Origin: Megaustenia siamemsis
Taxonomy: Eukaryota; Mollusca; Gastropoda; Stylommatophora; Ariophantidae
Reading direction: 5' to 3'
Assembly: GCA_032433765.1 (NCBI GenBank)
Contig: JAVIAB010000025.1
Span: 34,458,282-34,522,281, forward strand
DNA length: 64,000 nucleotides
The first letter of the stretch is position 1; the number at the start of each line of letters is the position of its first letter. The position numbers were made by a program, and so were the translations under genes. The notes under the pieces were generated by a model, which was not told the origin of the DNA, searched no databases, and saw only the letters and a program-made list of their open reading frames with translations. This document shows, one piece after another, positions 10,127 to 19,010 of the stretch.

Positions 10127-10214
10127 CCATGCAACATTTTTCTAATAAGTTTTCATTAAAATCATTTTTCATATAAATCCAATAGTGTAAACGAGAAGAA
10201 ATACTTCAACATTT

Positions 10215-10586
10215 GAATAGTTTGAAACAAGAACACCCAAAGTGTAAAGAGAAGGACGGATACCTCCAAATATCAAGGAGGGATCAAGTCATCATACTTC
10301 GCCTATGCACTGGTCACAAAAGAATGAGAAACCACATGTTCACCAAATTCAAAATAGGTACTACCAGCCAATGCCACTGTACACTGGATAAAATGACAAC
10401 AAAACATGTTCTACAGGATTGCCCGCAGTACACAGATCTAAGAAGGACAATGTGGTTAACACGCACCTCCCTGGAAAAGAAACTATACGGGGCAACCGAA
10501 ACACTTAAATAGACAGTTGCCTTCATAAGAGAGTCCGGAATACTAGTCTGAATGAGCCATGATCGCAGAAGAGGAAGAATAGTTTG
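10215..10586 (+). mobile_element. 5'-truncated LINE (family L-B)
   Basis: Between direct repeats GAATAGTTTG (10,215-10,224 and 10,577-10,586). It encodes the extreme C-terminus: RRDQVIILRLCTGHKRMRNH, then CHCTLDKMTTKHVLQDCPQY, the Cys/His knuckle found after RNase H in this family, and ends at a TAG near 10,510. The 3' end is GATCGCAGAAGAGGAA, a purine tail rather than the pure GA run of its sisters. Not functional. Confidence 0.85.
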
Positions 10587-10633
10587 GTCCTAGCTGGAGG
10601 AAACTAGCCACAATGTAACCACAAATATTGTAC

Positions 10634-10927
10634 AATGTACATTTTAGCGTCTTCTTCTATCCTTCCTCTATTTCCGTTTGCGTCAAGGGGAGATACAATC
10701 TGCGATTCTTTGCTCTTCTGTTGGCCTCTTCTGATGTTATTCTTCCTAGTGACTCTAATATTCCCTTTATCCATCTCTTTCTCGGTCTTCCTCTTAATCT
10801 GACGTTTTCGTAGCGTTTGTTTAATGCTCTTTGAGTCATTGTTAGTTCTTTTTGTCCTGTGTGGCCGAACCAATTTATCTGTTGTTATTTTATAGCGTCT
10901 CTTATGATAATGTACATTTTAGCGTCT
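10634..10927 (-). mobile_element. LINE 3'-end fragment (family L-F) with 19-bp duplication
   Basis: The minus strand from 10,905 to 10,655 reads MTQRALNKRYENVRLRGRPR, KRWIKGILESLGRITSEEAN and RRAKNRRLY, the usual basic C-terminus of LINE polyproteins, and finishes with an AGAAG-type tail. It is flanked by a 19-bp direct repeat AATGTACATTTTAGCGTCT (10,634-10,652 and 10,909-10,927). The right copy lies in a further tandem duplication in which TAGCGTCTCTTATGATAATG occurs twice. Confidence 0.8.
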
Positions 10928-10988
10928 CTTATGATAATGCATAATGTACTGTAGCAGAATTAAACTCGATTTAATTTTGAGAATTATG

Positions 10989-11236
10989 AGAGCCGCGATA
11001 GCTCAGTGGTTAGTGAACTGGACTACAAAGGACAAGAGGTAGGGTTCGATCCTGATCGACGACATCCGGGATCACCCAGCCTTAAATGGATACCGGATTT
11101 TTTTCTGGGAAAGTAAAGCGGTACGGGCGTAATACCGACCACATTACCCTAACAATCATGTGGTCGGAGGTCTATACAAAATTATGGTCACTAACACCAT
11201 ATTCCCTATACGCCACGTGGCGTGACGAGGCTCTTT
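10989..11236 (+). mobile_element. SINE family A copy
   Basis: Single-headed copy: AGAGCCGCGATAGCTCAGTG, B box GGGTTCGATCCTG, body CACCCAGCCTTAAATGGATACC and 3' part CCATATTCCCTATACGCCAC. The terminal GTACTTTAC is degraded to CTCTTTGCC. No clear duplication. Confidence 0.9.
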
Positions 11237-11498
11237 GCCTTTTTTTAATGTTTGATAACTGATAAATTTTACCATTAAACTAAAATAGCATAACCAAACC
11301 GCTGTTCTCAATGTCAATCTATCAGACTGCATCATAAAATTATGTTATCTGGGAACATAACATATAAAGCTTACAAATCAATAGTTCGTGTTTAAGATCA
11401 GTTTATACAACAAATATCAAAATTAATGAAAGACATGTCTAAACCAATGATTGTCCTGAAAATGAACTCGGGAGATTTTAGAAACAGTTTTATCAAAC
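11237..11498. other. Unassigned intronic DNA
   Basis: AT-rich sequence downstream of Ig exon B on the minus strand. It begins with that exon's donor and holds no other recognised element. Confidence 0.4.
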
Positions 11499-11619
11499 CT
11501 TAGAATCGGTATTGTCTGAAAGTGTGACACTGTCATTGAATGGTGGCTCAATTGTTTTTTTTGACATCTGGCGTATAAACTCAACGATTTTTTCCGATTT
11601 GTTTTTGGACAGTGCTTCC
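11499..11619 (-). CDS. Ig-domain exon B, FREP/VIgL-like gene
   Basis: A 121-nt minus-strand exon. The acceptor TTTGTTTCAG precedes 11,619 and the exon ends TCTAAG before GTTTGA at 11,498. One base completes a split Arg codon from exon A, then 40 codons follow without a stop: EALSKNKSEKIVEFIRQM to SVTLSDNTDSK. It ends in phase 0, exactly what exon C requires. If read through, the intron gives an immediate TGA. The content fits the C to D strands of the Ig fold, which is poorly conserved in sequence, so the assignment rests mainly on phase and position between the two cysteine exons. The GTTTGA donor is weaker than consensus. Confidence 0.65.
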
Positions 11620-11634
11620 CTGAAACAAACCAAA

Positions 11635-11731
11635 TGTTCAATTTGTAATGAAGATGTAAAGATAAATGTTCAATTTGTAATGAAGATGTAAAGATAAATG
11701 TTCAATTTGTAATGAAGATATAAAGATAAAT

Positions 11732-11735
<4 letters not shown>
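11635..11735. repeat. 32-bp tandem repeat, ~3 copies, interrupted by a LINE
   Basis: TGTTCAATTTGTAATGAAGA recurs at 11,635, 11,667 and 11,699; the fourth start at 11,731 is split by the L-B insertion and resumes at 12,590. Confidence 0.9.
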
Positions 11736-11782
<47 letters not shown>

Positions 11783-12594
11783 GATCAAGACTCAATCAGA
11801 GTAGAATTGCAGACTCTCTCATGAAGTCAGCTGTCTGTTTAAGTGATTCGATTGCCCCATATAGTTTCTCTTCCAGGGAGGTGGGCGTGGACCACATTGC
11901 TCTTCTCAGGTCTGTGTACTGGGAGCAATCCTGTAGAACATGTTTTGTTGTCATGTTGTCCAGTGTACAGTGGCATAGGCTGGTTGTATCTATTTTGAAT
12001 TTGGTGAACATGTGGTTTCTCGTTCTATTGTGGCCAGAGCGTAGGCGAAGTATGATGACTTGACCCCCCCCCCCCCCCTTGATAGTTGGTGGTATCCGTC
12101 ATTCTCGTTATGCTTTGGGTGTTCTCGTTTCCATTTTTCATGGAACTGACCCTTTGAGGATGGATTTGGTTTCATCATAACTGAGCGGATGTTTCTCTTG
12201 TGGTAATCTCCCTCCCTCTTTAGCTAATTTGTCTGCGTGTTCGTTCCCGTGTATATTACAGTGTGATGGTATCCACTGAATGACTACTCTCTGGAGGTTA
12301 TTGCATAGTTGGTCCAGGGCTGTTCTCAAGTCATCTAGTTCAATGTTCTTGGGGTTTTATAGAGCTGATAGTACTGACAGTGCATCAGTCAGAATCACCA
12401 ATTTATTGTGCATGTTATTTTTGTGTTGAGTAGCCAGTGTTGCAGCATCTCTGAGGGCCTCAGTTTCTGCTTTAAAGTTGTTTGAGAATTTTCCAGTAGC
12501 TATTGACTTGGTGATCTCGTCCTGATTATTCAGCGTCATGAACACACCTCCCCCCCCCCATTTCTGGTGGCATTTGTAGCAGAGATAAATGTTC
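11724..12594 (-). mobile_element. 5'-truncated LINE (family L-B) with RNase H domain
   Basis: Bounded by a 12-bp duplication AGATAAATGTTC (11,724-11,735 and 12,583-12,594). On the minus strand it encodes most of an RNase H domain (Glu in KAETEALRDA, Asp in VILTDALSVLSAL, His and Asp in IQWIPSHCNIHGNEHADKLA) and then the Cys/His knuckle end at 12,000-11,800. The first catalytic Asp region is lost at the truncation. A C-run at 12,064-12,078 and other indels break the frame. The 3' end is GATCGCAGA followed by ~45 bases of GA repeat (CT-run at 11,736-11,780). RNase H-bearing LINEs include the I group; exact clade not assigned. Confidence 0.9.
12138..12570 (-). pseudogene. RNase H domain fragment of LINE L-B
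   Basis: Two frames cover the domain: 12,570-12,357 with AETEALRDAATLATQHKNN and VILTDALSVLSAL, and 12,329-12,138 with QWIPSHCNIHGNEHADKLAK. A short gap with an in-frame stop (near 12,357) separates them. In the family RNase H removes RNA from the RNA:DNA hybrid. The Glu, second Asp, His and last Asp are present; the first Asp segment is absent. Broken. Confidence 0.8.
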
Positions 12595-12775
12595 AATTTG
12601 TAATTTAAATGTAACCATAAAATGCTATTTCTTTTTTTTAAATCAATTTAGAAATAACTCAACAGTTTTATTATACCAACTTTACTGTTTTTACAAAAAA
12701 AAAACCAACAAAAAAACTATCATGACGGCATTTTTCCATTACTGGGGTTTGTCATGGGGGAATTATAGGTTATAA
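12595..12775. other. Unassigned AT-rich intronic DNA
   Basis: Continuation of the 32-bp repeat flank followed by A- and T-rich sequence. No coding or mobile-element signal. Confidence 0.4.
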
Positions 12776-12945
12776 GAATGACGGTTCCTTTACCAGCGTA
12801 GTCGCCTTAAGGTGGTCGGGTCTGAGTTTACGTTTCACGAGGTAGAAAAAGACTTTTGACGCTACTGAGACCCGAACCCATTGTCATCCTGGTTTGGAGC
12901 CCGAAAGTTATCAATTCGACCACCCATTCACTGCTTGGTGAACGA
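12776..12945 (-). mobile_element. Probable tRNA-derived SINE (degenerate)
   Basis: The minus strand has TGGGTGGTCGAATTGATAAC as an A-box region and GGGTTCGGGTCTCAG as a B-box region, followed by a short body. The family differs from A and B. Ends not defined. Confidence 0.5.
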
Positions 12946-13028
12946 TGGACATTACTATACGAGGATTAATGAACGGCAGTTAGAGGACACAGTCTGGGCA
13001 GACCAGATGCTTGTCTTTAGATCGTCCT

Positions 13029-14315
13029 AGCAGAAGGAAGTATAACAATAAGAGGTGAGATGAGTATTTTCAGGAGTGAAAGATGTGAACTCTGCTGTGA
13101 TGGAGAAGTCAAATCTAGGAGCAGAAGGAAGTATAACATCAGGAGGTGAGACGAATATTAAATGGAGTGAAAGATGTGAACTGTACTGTGATGGAGAAGT
13201 CAAATCTAGGAGCAGAAGGAAGTATAACATCAGGAGGTGAGACGAATATTAAATGGAGTGAAAGATGTGAACTGTACTGTGATAGAGAAGTCAAATCTAG
13301 GAGCAGAAGGAAGTATAACATCAGGAGGTGAGACGAATATTAAATGGAGTGAAAGATGTGAACTGTACTGTGATGGAGAAGTCAAATCTAGGAGCAGAAG
13401 GAAGTATAACATCAGGAGGTGAGACGAATATTAAATGGAGTGAAAGATGTGAACTGTACTGTGATAGAGAAGTCAAATCTAGGAGTAGAAGGAAGTATAA
13501 CATCAGGACGTGAGACGAATATTAAATGGAGTGAAAGATGTGAACTGTACTGTGATAGAGAAGTCAAATCTAGGAGCAGAAGGAAGTATAACATCAGGAG
13601 GTGAGACGAATATTAAATGGAGTGAAAGATGTGAACTGTACTGTGATGGAGAAGTCAAATCTAGGAGCAGAAGGAAGTATAACATCAGGAGGTGAGACGA
13701 ATATTAAATGGAGTGAAAGATGTGAACTGTACTGTGATAGAGAAGTCAAATCTAGGAGTAGAAGGAAGTATAACATCAGGAGGTGAGACGAATATTAAAT
13801 GGAGTGAAAGATGTGAACTGTACTGTGATAGAGAAGTCAAATCTAGGAGCAGAAGGAAGTATAACATCAGGAGGTGAGACGAATGCTAAATGGAGTGAAA
13901 GATGTGAACTGTACTGTGATGGAGAAGTCAAATCTAGGAGCAGAAGGAAGTATAACATCAGGAGGTGAGACGAATGCTAAATGGAGTGAAAGATGTGAAC
14001 TGTACTGTGATGGAGAAGTCAAATCTAGGAGCAGAAGGAAGTATAACATCAGGAGGTGAGACGAATACTAAATGGAGTGAAAGATGTGAACTGTACTGTG
14101 ATTGAGAAGTCAAATCTAGGAGCAGAAGGAAGTATAACATCAGGAGGTGAGACGAATACTGTCAGGAGTGAAAGATGTGAACTGTACTGTGATGGAGAAG
14201 TCAAATCTAGGAGCAGAAGGAAGTATAACATCAGGAGGTGAGACGAAAACTGTCAGGAGTGAAAGATGTGAACTGTATTGTGATGGAGAAGTCAAATCTA
14301 GGAGCAGAAGGAAGT
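13029..14315. repeat. 91-bp tandem array, ~14 copies
   Basis: Units carry GTATAACATCAGGAGGTGAG and AGTGAAAGATGTGAACTGTA, spaced exactly 91 bp (for example 13,131 and 13,222). Outer units diverge (ATTTTCAGG or CTGTCAGG in place of ATTAAATGG) while inner ones are nearly identical. Because 91 is not a multiple of three, the same 60-residue frame restarts in each unit on both strands; these are not genes. Confidence 0.97.
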
Positions 14316-14321
14316 TGACGA

Positions 14322-14895
14322 AAATCTAGCCATGTGATGGCGCTAAAATAGAGAATTCGGCTGTCGGAGCACAGGATAGAATCAATCTAGCTGTGTCATA
14401 GCGCTATAATAGAGAATTCGGCTGTCGGAGCACAGGATAGAATCAATCTAGCTGTGTCATAGCGCTATAATAGAGAATTCGGCTGTCGGAGCACAGGATA
14501 GAAGCAATCTAGCTGTGTGATAGCGATATAATAGAGAATTCGGCTGTCGGAGCACAGGATAGAAGCAATCTAGCTGTGTGATAGCGCTATAATAGAGAAT
14601 TCGGCTGTCGGAGCACAGGATAGAAGCAATCTAGCTGTGTGATAGCGCTATAATAGAGAATTCGGCTGTCGGAGCACAGGATAGAAGCAATCTAGCTGTG
14701 TGATAGCGATATAATAGAGAATTCGGCTGTCGGAGCACAGGATAGAAGCAATCTAGCTGTGTGATAGCGCTATAATAGAGAATTCGGCTGTCGGAGCACA
14801 GGATAGAAGCAATCTAGCTGTGTGATAGCGATATAATAGAGAATTCGGCTGTCGGAGCACAGGATAGAAGCAATCTAGCTGTGTGATAGCGCTAT
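14322..14895. repeat. 61-bp tandem array, ~9 copies
   Basis: Units contain ATAGAGAATTCGGCTGTCGG and GCACAGGATAGAAGCAATCT, spaced 61 bp (14,383, 14,444 and so on). Two sub-variants (GCGCTATAAT and GCGATATAAT) recur. It begins directly at the end of the 91-bp array, and similar motifs GACGAAAATCTAG (14,318) and GACGACAATCTAG (14,923) bracket it. Confidence 0.97.
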
Positions 14896-14940
14896 ATTAA
14901 GGAAGCTTATGGAGAAGAAGATGACGACAATCTAGTTATG

Positions 14941-15238
14941 TGGTGATGATGATGATATCATCACCATTATCATCATAACCATCACCACCACCATCATCAT
15001 TATCATCATCACCATCATTATCAACAGCACCATCATTATAATCATCATCAATATCATCATCTTCAATATCCTCCTCCTCATCATCATCATCAATCTCATC
15101 ATCATATTCTTCATCACCATCATTAACATCATCATCTTTATCATCATGAATATCATCATCTTTATCACCATCATCATCATTATCATCATTATCATCATTA
15201 TCATCATCATTATCGTCGTCATCATCATCATCATCATT
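14941..15238. repeat. GAT/ATC trinucleotide microsatellite (expanded LINE tail)
   Basis: About 300 bases of TCATCA with occasional interruptions. It abuts the 3' end of the minus-strand L-D LINE, whose other copies end in short GAT tails, so it is best read as that tail expanded. It generates Met-rich and Asp-rich artefact frames. Confidence 0.95.
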
Positions 15239-16505
15239 GAGTGCAGTCTCCACATCGATGGTTAGCTACCATGGAGCGCCATTCAGCTCTGTCTCTTGCT
15301 TTGATGGTGCAGATTGTTATAGGCTGACTCGTTCATCTTTTGATGTTACTCGTCCATGTTAGTCTTGGTTTGCCTCTCCCTCTTTTACCGTGTACGTTCC
15401 CTTTCCATATTACTTTTAGTAGGCTGTTGAGTCTTTTAACATGCCCCAAAATATCTCATTTGTTTTGTTTGAATCGTGTTTAGTAGTTCTCTATTCATTT
15501 TAGTAGTTTTAAGACTTCATCGTTTGTATTCATTTCTTTCCATTCAATTCTTCCCATTCTTCTATAAATCCACATTTCAAAGGTTTCTATTTTCTTTTCT
15601 CTTTTCTTGTATAATGTCCGTATTTTGTACAGTATAGAAATGTTGAGAAGATATAACATTTTGCTATTCTTAGTTTAAGCTCTGATGTTATTTATTTTAA
15701 TGTTAGTACATTTTTCATAAAGCTACTTTTTTTTGCTATTTCTGTTTTGTTTATTTCAATTTTCCATTTTCCATCACAGGTTATAGTATGTCCAAGGTAG
15801 TTGTAGCTCTGAACTGTCTCCGGGTCTATTCCTTCAACTTTGATATCCACTTGTATGTTTGAGTGTCATCTTTGTTTACGCTCGTAGTTTTCGTCTTTTT
15901 GATTCCATCTAATCCATATTTTTTGCTTGTCGTGTTTATTTCATTAATTAACTGTTGTAGATCTTTAGAATTTTCTACTGGTAGTACGGTATCGTCAGCA
16001 TATCTTAGGTTATTGATTATCTTTCCATTAATGTTTAGGCCTGGCATCTCTGAGATGTTTTTAAAGATTTGCTCAGTGTATAGATTGAACAAGCTTGGTG
16101 ATAGGATGCATCCTTGTCTTACTCCTCTTTTTATGTCCATGGGTGTAGAGTTCTCCTTGTTATATATTATTATTGCTGCTTGTTTCCAGTATAAATTACA
16201 TATTAGTCGTATGTCTGTGTCATCTAGTTGTACATCTTTAAGGCAATTATGGTTTATTCTATCAAAGGCTTTGGTGTAGTCTATGAAGCAGGCATATATT
16301 GATTTGTTTACTTCTATGCACTTTTCTATCAATGGCCTCATGCTGAATATGTCTTCTTTTGTCCCACTATTTTTCCTAAATTCAAATTGCTGTTCATCTA
16401 ATTCAGTATTAATTTTATTCTGAATCCTTCCTTGTATAACTTTTATCACGATGTTTATTGCATGTTTCATTAGGCTTATTGTTCTAAAATCACTGCATCC
16501 AACTG
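15239..16505 (-). mobile_element. LINE (family L-D), RT to 3' end, degenerate
   Basis: Minus-strand element from inside the reverse transcriptase to a GAT tail. RT motifs sit in the frame at 16,470-15,826. The C-terminal part (15,800-15,240) includes GRGKPRLTWTSNIK and RAEWRSMVA-type sequence with several stops. The upstream part near 16,500 reads CSDFRTISLMKHA. 5'-truncated. Confidence 0.88.
15826..16470 (-). pseudogene. Partial LINE reverse transcriptase
   Basis: A 214-residue open segment with CFIDYTKAFDRINH, GVRQGCILSPSLFNLYTE and LRYADDTVLP, the fingers/palm motifs and catalytic YADD of non-LTR reverse transcriptases. It lacks the endonuclease and the start of RT, and loses frame after residue 214. 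It is not a host gene. Confidence 0.9.
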
Positions 16506-16519
16506 TACCACATCTCCAT

Positions 16520-16650
16520 CACAACTCGTATGTCTGCGTCATCTAGATGTACATCTTTCAGGCAATCGATAAGTTGTTTATGGTGTATTCTAAAACAAAA
16601 GCTTTGGTGTAGTCTTTGAAGCAGGTAAATATTGGTTTTTATTTTTACCC
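16520..16650 (-). mobile_element. Second, short L-D RT fragment
   Basis: Repeats part of the adjacent RT: CGTATGTCTGCGTCATCTAG and TTTGGTGTAGTCTTTGAAGC here match CGTATGTCTGTGTCATCTAG and TTTGGTGTAGTCTATGAAGC at 16,210-16,290. Diverged, with a small insertion; either a separate insertion or a local duplication. Confidence 0.7.
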
Positions 16651-16789
16651 GTTTACTCTAGTCATATTTTATGTTGTCTTTCTCAACACCAAGTCTCTAA
16701 CAGTGCACATAAGCATAGTCGCTAGAGGAAACTCTTTCTGCATTGCTTGCTATAACCTCAGTTTACTTTATTTTATTACAAGTGCGGTG

Positions 16790-16930
16790 AAATCCACTGT
16801 TTCGCTGGCTAAAAAGCCGGCTTAATGTTCGAAACCCGCGGGTAGACAGAATGGATTTTTTCCTATCAGGGGTAAAATAAAAATCCCGAATCTCACACGC
16901 GGTGGCGACTGCTAGGACCAAGCGGCCTTT
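16790..16930 (+). mobile_element. Possible tRNA-derived SINE
   Basis: TGGCTAAAAAGCCGG (A-box-like) and ATGTTCGAAACCCGC (B-box-like) lie ~25 bp apart in a plus-strand tRNA-like context, followed by a T-run and a GC-richer body. It is unrelated in sequence to SINEs A and B here. Ends and duplications not seen. Confidence 0.4.
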
Positions 16931-17178
16931 ATCCCCCTGGTTCTATCGTGAGCCCCTCGACATACACCAGTAATGGTACAATAGTACTATGTGTTGTAAT
17001 GTGATTTCTTAAACATCCGAAACTAAAACTAGCTCCAACCTGTATACCACGTGGCAACTGCACACATTTTCCTCAAACTCGTGAAATATTCCAAGCAGAC
17101 ACTTCCATTAAGTTGAATTCTGTAAAGAAAACTTTATTTTTTTTTAAAATCAGAATTGTTTTGTTTTCAGCAACTTAC
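16931..17178. other. Unassigned intronic DNA
   Basis: Begins downstream of the donor of Ig exon A on the minus strand. No recognised element apart from a T-run at 17,140. Confidence 0.4.
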
Positions 17179-17287
17179 CTTGACAGAAGAATGTACGTTT
17201 CATTGATGTCCTTGAAAGAACAGTTGAAAGTGAAAATCACAGGAACGTCCTCTTTTGGATTTTGAATTACCTTTAGATTCACTTTCA
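17179..17287 (-). CDS. Ig-domain exon A (B-strand Cys), FREP/VIgL-like gene
   Basis: A 109-nt minus-strand exon with a pyrimidine-rich acceptor (CTTTTTCTTTTCCTCTCTAA then AAG) and a consensus donor CAAG/GTAAGT at 17,178-17,173. It enters after one base of a codon, reads 35 codons and leaves two bases (AG) of a split codon. It contains PVIFTFNCSF, the B-strand with its cysteine, then ETYILLS. Joined to exon B the split codon becomes Arg. With exons B and C this makes ~125 codons of one Ig-like domain, with 77 residues between the two cysteines. The preceding exon, probably a leader or another domain, was not identified. Confidence 0.72.
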
Positions 17288-17400
17288 CTTTTAGAGAGGA
17301 AAAGAAAAAGGAGATGACCCTTTTGATTAAATCAGCTATTGTGTGATTCCATTAGGGGGAGGGGGAGATGCGATTATTGTACTTAACCAAAAGAATATGT
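17288..17400. other. Intronic flank of Ig exon A
   Basis: Pyrimidine-rich on the minus strand near the acceptor, then unassigned sequence with a G-rich patch at 17,354-17,370. Confidence 0.4.
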
Positions 17401-17414
17401 GTGTGTATATATAC

Positions 17415-17467
<53 letters not shown>

Positions 17468-17487
17468 CATATATATATATATAATAT
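17401..17487. repeat. TA/TG microsatellite
   Basis: GTGTGTATATATACATATAC followed by a long AT-dinucleotide run. Artefact Tyr-Ile frames only. Confidence 0.95.
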
Positions 17488-17846
17488 ATGGCCATTTTCA
17501 TCTTGTCAGACGGTCAAGTGGAGGCTATTGTGTTTTTTTTTGAGGTTTTGTTTTTGTCGAACAGCTTCTCTCGTGGCTAATTCTACCAATGTTTGTCAAA
17601 CACATACGGCCACAGAATGAACAAGTCAGGCCCACTGATCCACATGATTTTCCATCCTTTTTCAAGAGTCTTTTCTCTTCTAAGTTTTGCCTTCACACAG
17701 TCTCAAATGATGTTATACGTTCTTTATACATGCTCTCCATGATGTGCAATCACTTGCCAGATGTTCTCAGTCATTTTCACAAATGGAGAAATCATTCATA
17801 GATGATTTACAGATATCTCTATATCGTCATATCTCTATATAAATAT
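17488..17846. other. Unassigned DNA
   Basis: Single-copy-looking AT-rich sequence with no recognised gene or element. Confidence 0.35.
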
Positions 17847-17920
17847 CTGCGATCAAGCCTCAATCAGAGTAGGATTCCAGACTCTCCCATGAAGTCAGCT
17901 GTCTGTTTAAGTGATTCGAT

Positions 17921-17925
<5 letters not shown>
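17847..17925 (-). mobile_element. Very short L-B LINE 3' end
   Basis: About 78 bases match the last part of the L-B elements at 8,145-8,213 and 11,782-11,852 (CTGCGATCAAG...TCAATCAGAGTAG...GTTTAAGTGATTCGATTG). The tail side is CTCTATAT-rich rather than a pure CT run, and the 5' side passes into an AT microsatellite. Confidence 0.8.

Positions 17926-17984
<59 letters not shown>
17926..17984. repeat. AT microsatellite
   Basis: About 58 bases of TA dinucleotide between the L-B fragment and a truncated SINE A. Confidence 0.97.
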
Positions 17985-17985
<1 letters not shown>

Positions 17986-18192
17986 CTCAATGGTTAGTGA
18001 ACTGGACAACAAAGGACAAGAGGTAGGGTTCAATCCCAACCGACGGCTTCCGGGTTCACCCAGCCTTAATTGGGTACCGGATTTTTTTCTGGGAAAGTAA
18101 AGCGGCATGGGCGTAATACCGACCACATTACCTCAAAAATCATAACACCATATTCCCTATACGCCACTTGGCGTGACGGGTACTTTACTTTA

Positions 18193-18196
<4 letters not shown>
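17985..18196 (+). mobile_element. 5'-truncated SINE family A copy
   Basis: Starts within the A-box region (AGCTCAATGGTTAGTGAACT), keeps a B box GGGTTCAATCCC, CACCCAGCCTTAATTGGGTA and the GGCGTGACGGGTACTTTACT end. Missing ~30 bases in the 3' half. AT microsatellites lie on both sides. Confidence 0.9.

Positions 18197-18248
<52 letters not shown>
18197..18248. repeat. AT microsatellite
   Basis: About 50 bases of TA dinucleotide directly after the SINE A 3' end. Confidence 0.97.
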
Positions 18249-18249
<1 letters not shown>

Positions 18250-18898
18250 CTTAATGTTATTAACTCTTGTACACACAGTGGCTTCTATTTATCCAAATTG
18301 ATTTTTGTTTTATTTTATTGTAGTAAATGGCTGCTTCGTGTAAAACGAAATTAAACCTTCCCTTGAGAAAGGAAGTATGTGAATTCTCCTGGTTTGATTA
18401 TCTCCCTTTATAAGGCGAAGGCGCACCTCACAGCAGCAGAGCTGGAAGTTGTCAACGACCCACAGATAATGGCTTGCGTCAGGATCGGTGAACCAGAACA
18501 AATCCAGACTGTGCCCCACCTCTCCTTGGTGCCCCCAGTAACAGACAAATCTGCCTAGTCTGGTCAAGCGATTAAGGATCGAAGAGGGAAGACAACCCGG
18601 TGCTCAAAAATGTGCTGAAGTCGGAGGTGTTGGGCCGAAACGCGCAATTATCACAGTTATACTGCAAACCACAACACAACGCAGATACGCCCACTTAACG
18701 TTCCTTTTAGGGTGGATGATGAGAATGTGTATTCCTTTAGTCATCAGGCGAACGCAAGCAAGCATTCCTCGTCTGCCCTTAAATGGCGCTAAGTTGGCCT
18801 ACAAGTTTTGTAGTGTACAGTTTGCTGCTTTATTAACTGAATTTTTAAAAAAATTTATAATAAATTATATTTTAATTTATTAAAATTTCCTTCCACAG
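18249..18898. other. Unassigned DNA with a possible Penelope-like relic
   Basis: No gene recognised. Around 18,613-18,645 GTGCTGAAGTC...GGGCCGAAACGCG resembles the CTGAAGA...GGCCGAAACG block common near Penelope-like element termini (compare 32,811-32,836). The last ~60 bases are A/T-rich and end in TTTCCTTCCACAG, a good splice acceptor for the plus strand. Confidence 0.35.
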
Positions 18899-18899
18899 C

Positions 18900-19010
18900 A
18901 TGAGGTTTTGGGGAACTGCGATGCTTTCTTTCTTGGTTCCCTGCTCATCTCACGTTGCCACACCCTCACAGAGAGTAGATGGAGCAGAATGTGGATGGAT
19001 CAGGTTCACT
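18900..19010 (+). other. Short open leader before the 30-bp satellite (possible exon start)
   Basis: An ATG follows the acceptor-like CTTCCACAG by one base. The first residues, MRFWGTAMLSFLVPCSSHVA, have a modest hydrophobic core like a weak signal peptide, then GAECGWIRFTDP enters the satellite. On the far side of the array the same register exits as DPILTEDFSLCGVKMR and a stop at 30,840-30,842. Many satellite units carry TAA in this frame, so no intact product spans it. Either a fossil exon invaded by repeat expansion or chance. Confidence 0.3.

Noticed and set aside
13139..14329. Family of repeated 60-61-residue proteins
   Set aside because: Recurrent frame of the 91-bp tandem unit; each copy ends at the same stop and both strands are open.
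14932..15255. Asp-rich and Met-rich proteins
   Set aside because: Frames of a GAT trinucleotide repeat.
17399..17620. Tyr-Ile-rich small proteins near AT repeats
   Set aside because: Translation of AT/TG microsatellite.
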